DNA of 7,173 bases, from the NCBI GenBank assembly GCA_018970825.1, contig JAGWVP010000160.1:1-7173 (forward strand). Reading direction: 5' to 3'. The stretch's first letter is position 1. Every line of letters starts with the position of its first letter. The notes below the pieces were generated by a model. It was not told the DNA's origin and did not search any database. It saw nothing but the letters and a program-made list of their open reading frames with translations. The translations under genes and the position numbers were made by a program. Source of the stretch: a bacterium. Its GTDB lineage: Bacteria; Desulfobacterota; Binatia; UBA12015. This document shows positions 4,991 through 7,173 of this stretch, in pieces.

Positions 4991-7173
4991 TCAAGTGCAG
5001 GTGCCGTCGCGTCGGAGTTCGGCGAGCGTCGCGTCGTCGAGCCCGAGGATCCCGCGGAGCACGGCGTCGGTGTCGGCACCGAGGCGGGGGGCCGGGCCGG
5101 CCGGCGTCCGGCGCTCGCCGGTCCGGATCGGGTTCGCGCAGTGCAGCACGCTGCCGACCTCCGGGTCCTCGACGCGGACGAATGCCGCGCGCGCCGCGAG
5201 GTGGGAGTCGCTGCGCAGTTCGAGCGTCGAGAGGGCGGGCATCGCCGAGATGCCCGCCGCCTGCAACTCGGTCGCGGCCTCCCACGGCCCGCGCAGGCGG
5301 GTCCACGCCGAGAGCCGCTCGTCGATCTCGGCGCGTCGCGCGAGTCGTCCCTCGAGTCGCTCGAGGCCGGGGTCGAGCGGCCAGGCGAGCAGGCGGCGCA
5401 GCGCCTCCCACGCGCGCGCGTCGACGACGGCGATCGCGACCCAGCGATCGCGGCCCGCGCAGGGGTAGACGTCGTGGGGGCAGGCGAAGGGCACCGCGTT
5501 TCCCGAAGCGCGCGCGGCCCGCCCGGTGAGCGGCCCCTCGAGGTAGGCCTCGCCCTGCAGCCAGGCAGCGACCTCCGTCTGCGCCATCTCGATCGCGGCG
5601 CCCGTGCCGGTGCGCGCACGCCGCCGCAGCGCCGCGAGCACCGCCACGAGGCCGAGCTTGCTCGCGACGTGGTCGGGATGGTTCAGCGACGACCCCGCGG
5701 GCCACGGTGCATCCGGGTGGTTCTGCAGCCGGGTGACGCCTGCGAACGCGGACACGAGGGGTCCGAAGGAAGGCGCCCGGTCGAGCGGTCCGCCCCGACC
5801 GTAGCCCTGAGACGAAAGCCAGATCACGTCCGGCCGCCGCGCGCGCACCGCGGGCTCGTCGAGCCCGAGCGCGGTCGCGACGCCGCCGCGGTGGTTCTCG
5901 ATCACGACGTCCGCGGTCGCGCACAGGTCCAGCGCGACCTCGCGGCCCCGCGGCTTCGCGAGGTCGATGCAGACGCTGCGCTGGCCGCGGTTCGCGTCGT
6001 TGAACATCCACGAGCGGTTCGGCGTCTCGGGTTCGACCGTGATCCGGCGCAGGAAGTCGAGGTGCGAGGGCGACTCGATGCGGATCACCTCGGCGCCGAG
6101 TTCGGCGAGCAGCCAGCCGATCTCGGGCACGGCCGCGCCGACGCCGAGGTCGATCGCGCGGAGGCCGGCGAGGGTCGCGCAGGCGGGTGCCGCCGTGGGG
6201 CGTTCCGAGGACGGGCGGGCGTCGGGTCCGTCTTCGCGGCGTGCCTCGGAGCGCGTCGACTCCGGCCCCGAGCGTGTCCCGGCGTCCCGGGGAGGCCATG
6301 TCGCGACTGCGGGCGCCGCGGAGCTCGACTCGCCGCCGCGCGCGCCGCGGACGGGAGGTTGCGGCGCGGGGCGCGCGGGAGCGCGCGGGACGCCCTCCAT
6401 CCGCAGCGGCGTGCGCGCGACCGGTGCGTCGCCGAGCGCCGGAAAGCCGGTCGCGACGAAGGCCCGCCGCGCGCTCGCCTGCTCCGAGGATCGGTACTCG
6501 TCCGGCGACTGCACCGGCGCCATCGGCACCCGCAGTCGAGACGCAGAGCGCAGGACCTCGGCGAGGCTCCGGTTTCGCAGCGCATCCGCGGCGAAGCGCC
6601 GTCCGATCGCGAGCCCCGCCTGCATGGCGATCGAGCTCGCGGCCGGCAGTGGCGCGATGCGGGAGACCGCGGCGAGGGCGGCAGCGGCGGCCTTCGCCGT
6701 GTCGGCCGGGAGTCCGGCGAGCCGTCGTGCGACCGGCGCCGGCGTCGCGGCGACGACCGACGCGCCGACGGCGGCGACCGCCGCGTCGACCGTGCGCCGC
6801 GCCCGCGTGGCGAGCCCCTCGCCCGTGTCGGCGTCCGTGCGTTCCTCCGCCGGCCCGCGCAGCAGGCGGAGGAACGCGGCGAACTGCGCCGGGGTCGCCG
6901 GCAGCGCGCGCACGTAGCCGTCGGCGACCGGCAGGACCAGGTAGGCGCCGTCGGCGTCGCGCGGCAGGTCGTCCGGCAGCAGCGGGTACAGCTTCGCGTA
7001 GTCGGCGACCGGCACCGACCACGGGTGGAGCCCGCACAGGGCGGCCTCCTGCACGGAGACCTCGACCGTGCGGCCCCGGCCGTCGCGCGCGCGGTCGAGG
7101 AGGGCCGCGAGGAGGCCCGCCACCGCGGTGGCCGAGGCCGCGTCGTGCGCGAGGTGGCCCGGGATCCAACAGG
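4991..7173 (-). CDS. Tandem-domain family III (CaiB/BaiF) CoA-transferase, 5' end beyond the window
   Basis: At least 727 codons, open to the right edge, against about 400 for a single-domain enzyme: two CoA-transferase III domains in one chain. These enzymes move CoA between carboxylic acids through an aspartyl-CoA intermediate. The N-terminal half is cut; the visible part starts GHLAHDAAS with a likely catalytic Asp at codon 7142-7144, then GRGRTVEVSVQEAAL. It continues to VPMAPVQSPDE (199-209, counting from a GTG at 7123). Residues 248-316 form a Pro/Arg/Ser/Ala-rich linker. The C-terminal half is complete: LRAIDLGVG, ELGAEVIRIESP (341-352), ANRGQRSVCIDLAK (377-390), DVVIENHRGGV, SSQGYGRGGPLDRAPSFG (437-454), HPDHVASKLG with catalytic-type D484 (codon 5672-5674), then GTGAAIEMAQTEV. 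Family members act in carnitine, bile acid, oxalate and aromatic or steroid acid metabolism; the substrate is not readable here. The GTG at 7123 is not the true start because family sequence continues upstream of it. Confidence 0.92.
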   Translation of the reverse strand, partial: CWIPGHLAHDAASATAVAGLLAALLDRARDGRGRTVEVSVQEAALCGLHPWSVPVADYAKLYPLLPDDLPRDADGAYLVLPVADGYVRALPATPAQFAAFLRLLRGPAEERTDADTGEGLATRARRTVDAAVAAVGASVVAATPAPVARRLAGLPADTAKAAAAALAAVSRIAPLPAASSIAMQAGLAIGRRFAADALRNRSLAEVLRSASRLRVPMAPVQSPDEYRSSEQASARRAFVATGFPALGDAPVARTPLRMEGVPRAPARPAPQPPVRGARGGESSSAAPAVATWPPRDAGTRSGPESTRSEARREDGPDARPSSERPTAAPACATLAGLRAIDLGVGAAVPEIGWLLAELGAEVIRIESPSHLDFLRRITVEPETPNRSWMFNDANRGQRSVCIDLAKPRGREVALDLCATADVVIENHRGGVATALGLDEPAVRARRPDVIWLSSQGYGRGGPLDRAPSFGPLVSAFAGVTRLQNHPDAPWPAGSSLNHPDHVASKLGLVAVLAALRRRARTGTGAAIEMAQTEVAAWLQGEAYLEGPLTGRAARASGNAVPFACPHDVYPCAGRDRWVAIAVVDARAWEALRRLLAWPLDPGLERLEGRLARRAEIDERLSAWTRLRGPWEAATELQAAGISAMPALSTLELRSDSHLAARAAFVRVEDPEVGSVLHCANPIRTGERRTPAGPAPRLGADTDAVLRGILGLDDATLAELRRDGTCT

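Noticed and set aside
3397..5529. 710-codon plus-strand frame within and beyond the propeller gene
   Set aside because: It is an Arg-rich shifted frame of the propeller gene that continues antisense through the CoA-transferase; no motifs.
4779..7169. 796-codon open frame on the minus strand overlapping the CoA-transferase
   Set aside because: It is a shifted frame of the real CoA-transferase gene, extremely rich in Arg, Gly and Pro, and it runs into the propeller gene on the other strand.
1..7173. CRISPR array, insertion sequence, tRNA/rRNA, phage or toxin-antitoxin genes
   Set aside because: Looked for on both strands. No regular repeat-spacer pattern, terminal repeats with transposase, cloverleaf or related protein motifs were seen.

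Overview
This window is very GC-rich bacterial chromosomal DNA (about 70 % G+C by eye, with G/C at almost every third codon position). Two gene products carry clear lipoprotein signal peptides. There is also an F420-type (deazaflavin) oxidoreductase and a bacterial STT3-type oligosaccharyltransferase with an archaeal-like DxH motif. This mixture fits a high-GC lineage of the former Deltaproteobacteria (Myxococcota or Binatota-like) better than a typical Actinobacterium. That placement is inference from gene content only; there is no rRNA or tRNA in the window.

Layout. From 2722 down to base 1, four genes run leftward on the minus strand: a DDN-family F420-dependent oxidoreductase, a small Cys-rich lipoprotein, an AttH/CrtC-like (DUF7064/DUF7065-type) protein, and the first 265 codons of an STT3 oligosaccharyltransferase that runs off the left edge. 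The gaps are 37, 4 and 66 bases, so the first three probably form an operon; the STT3 gene may be its fourth member or have its own start. Rightward from 2854 comes a stand-alone two-CBS-domain protein. After a hairpin-containing gap there is a secreted PQQ-type beta-propeller lipoprotein (3347-4870). At the right edge a large tandem-domain CaiB/BaiF (family III) CoA-transferase (4991 to beyond 7173) runs leftward and converges on the propeller gene. A strong 10-bp inverted repeat lies between the two stop codons.

How the genes relate. The DDN enzyme and the AttH/CrtC-like protein could act on the same lipid or terpenoid-like substrate, with the lipoprotein as an envelope partner. This rests on adjacency alone. 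The CBS protein is divergent from that group and shares a 131-bp intergenic region holding four copies of a 7-mer (GGTCCGG or its complement). The quinoprotein-like lipoprotein and the CoA-transferase look like independent metabolic units. The window looks like ordinary chromosome: I see no mobile element, CRISPR array, RNA gene or phage gene.

The least obvious gene is the STT3 one. It has no stop codon in the window, and meaningless reading frames on both strands overlap it. I found no convincing novel multi-gene system. The points most worth a second look are the STT3 gene, the fused CoA-transferase with two retained catalytic-type Asp residues, and the lipoprotein/AttH-like/F420 cluster.
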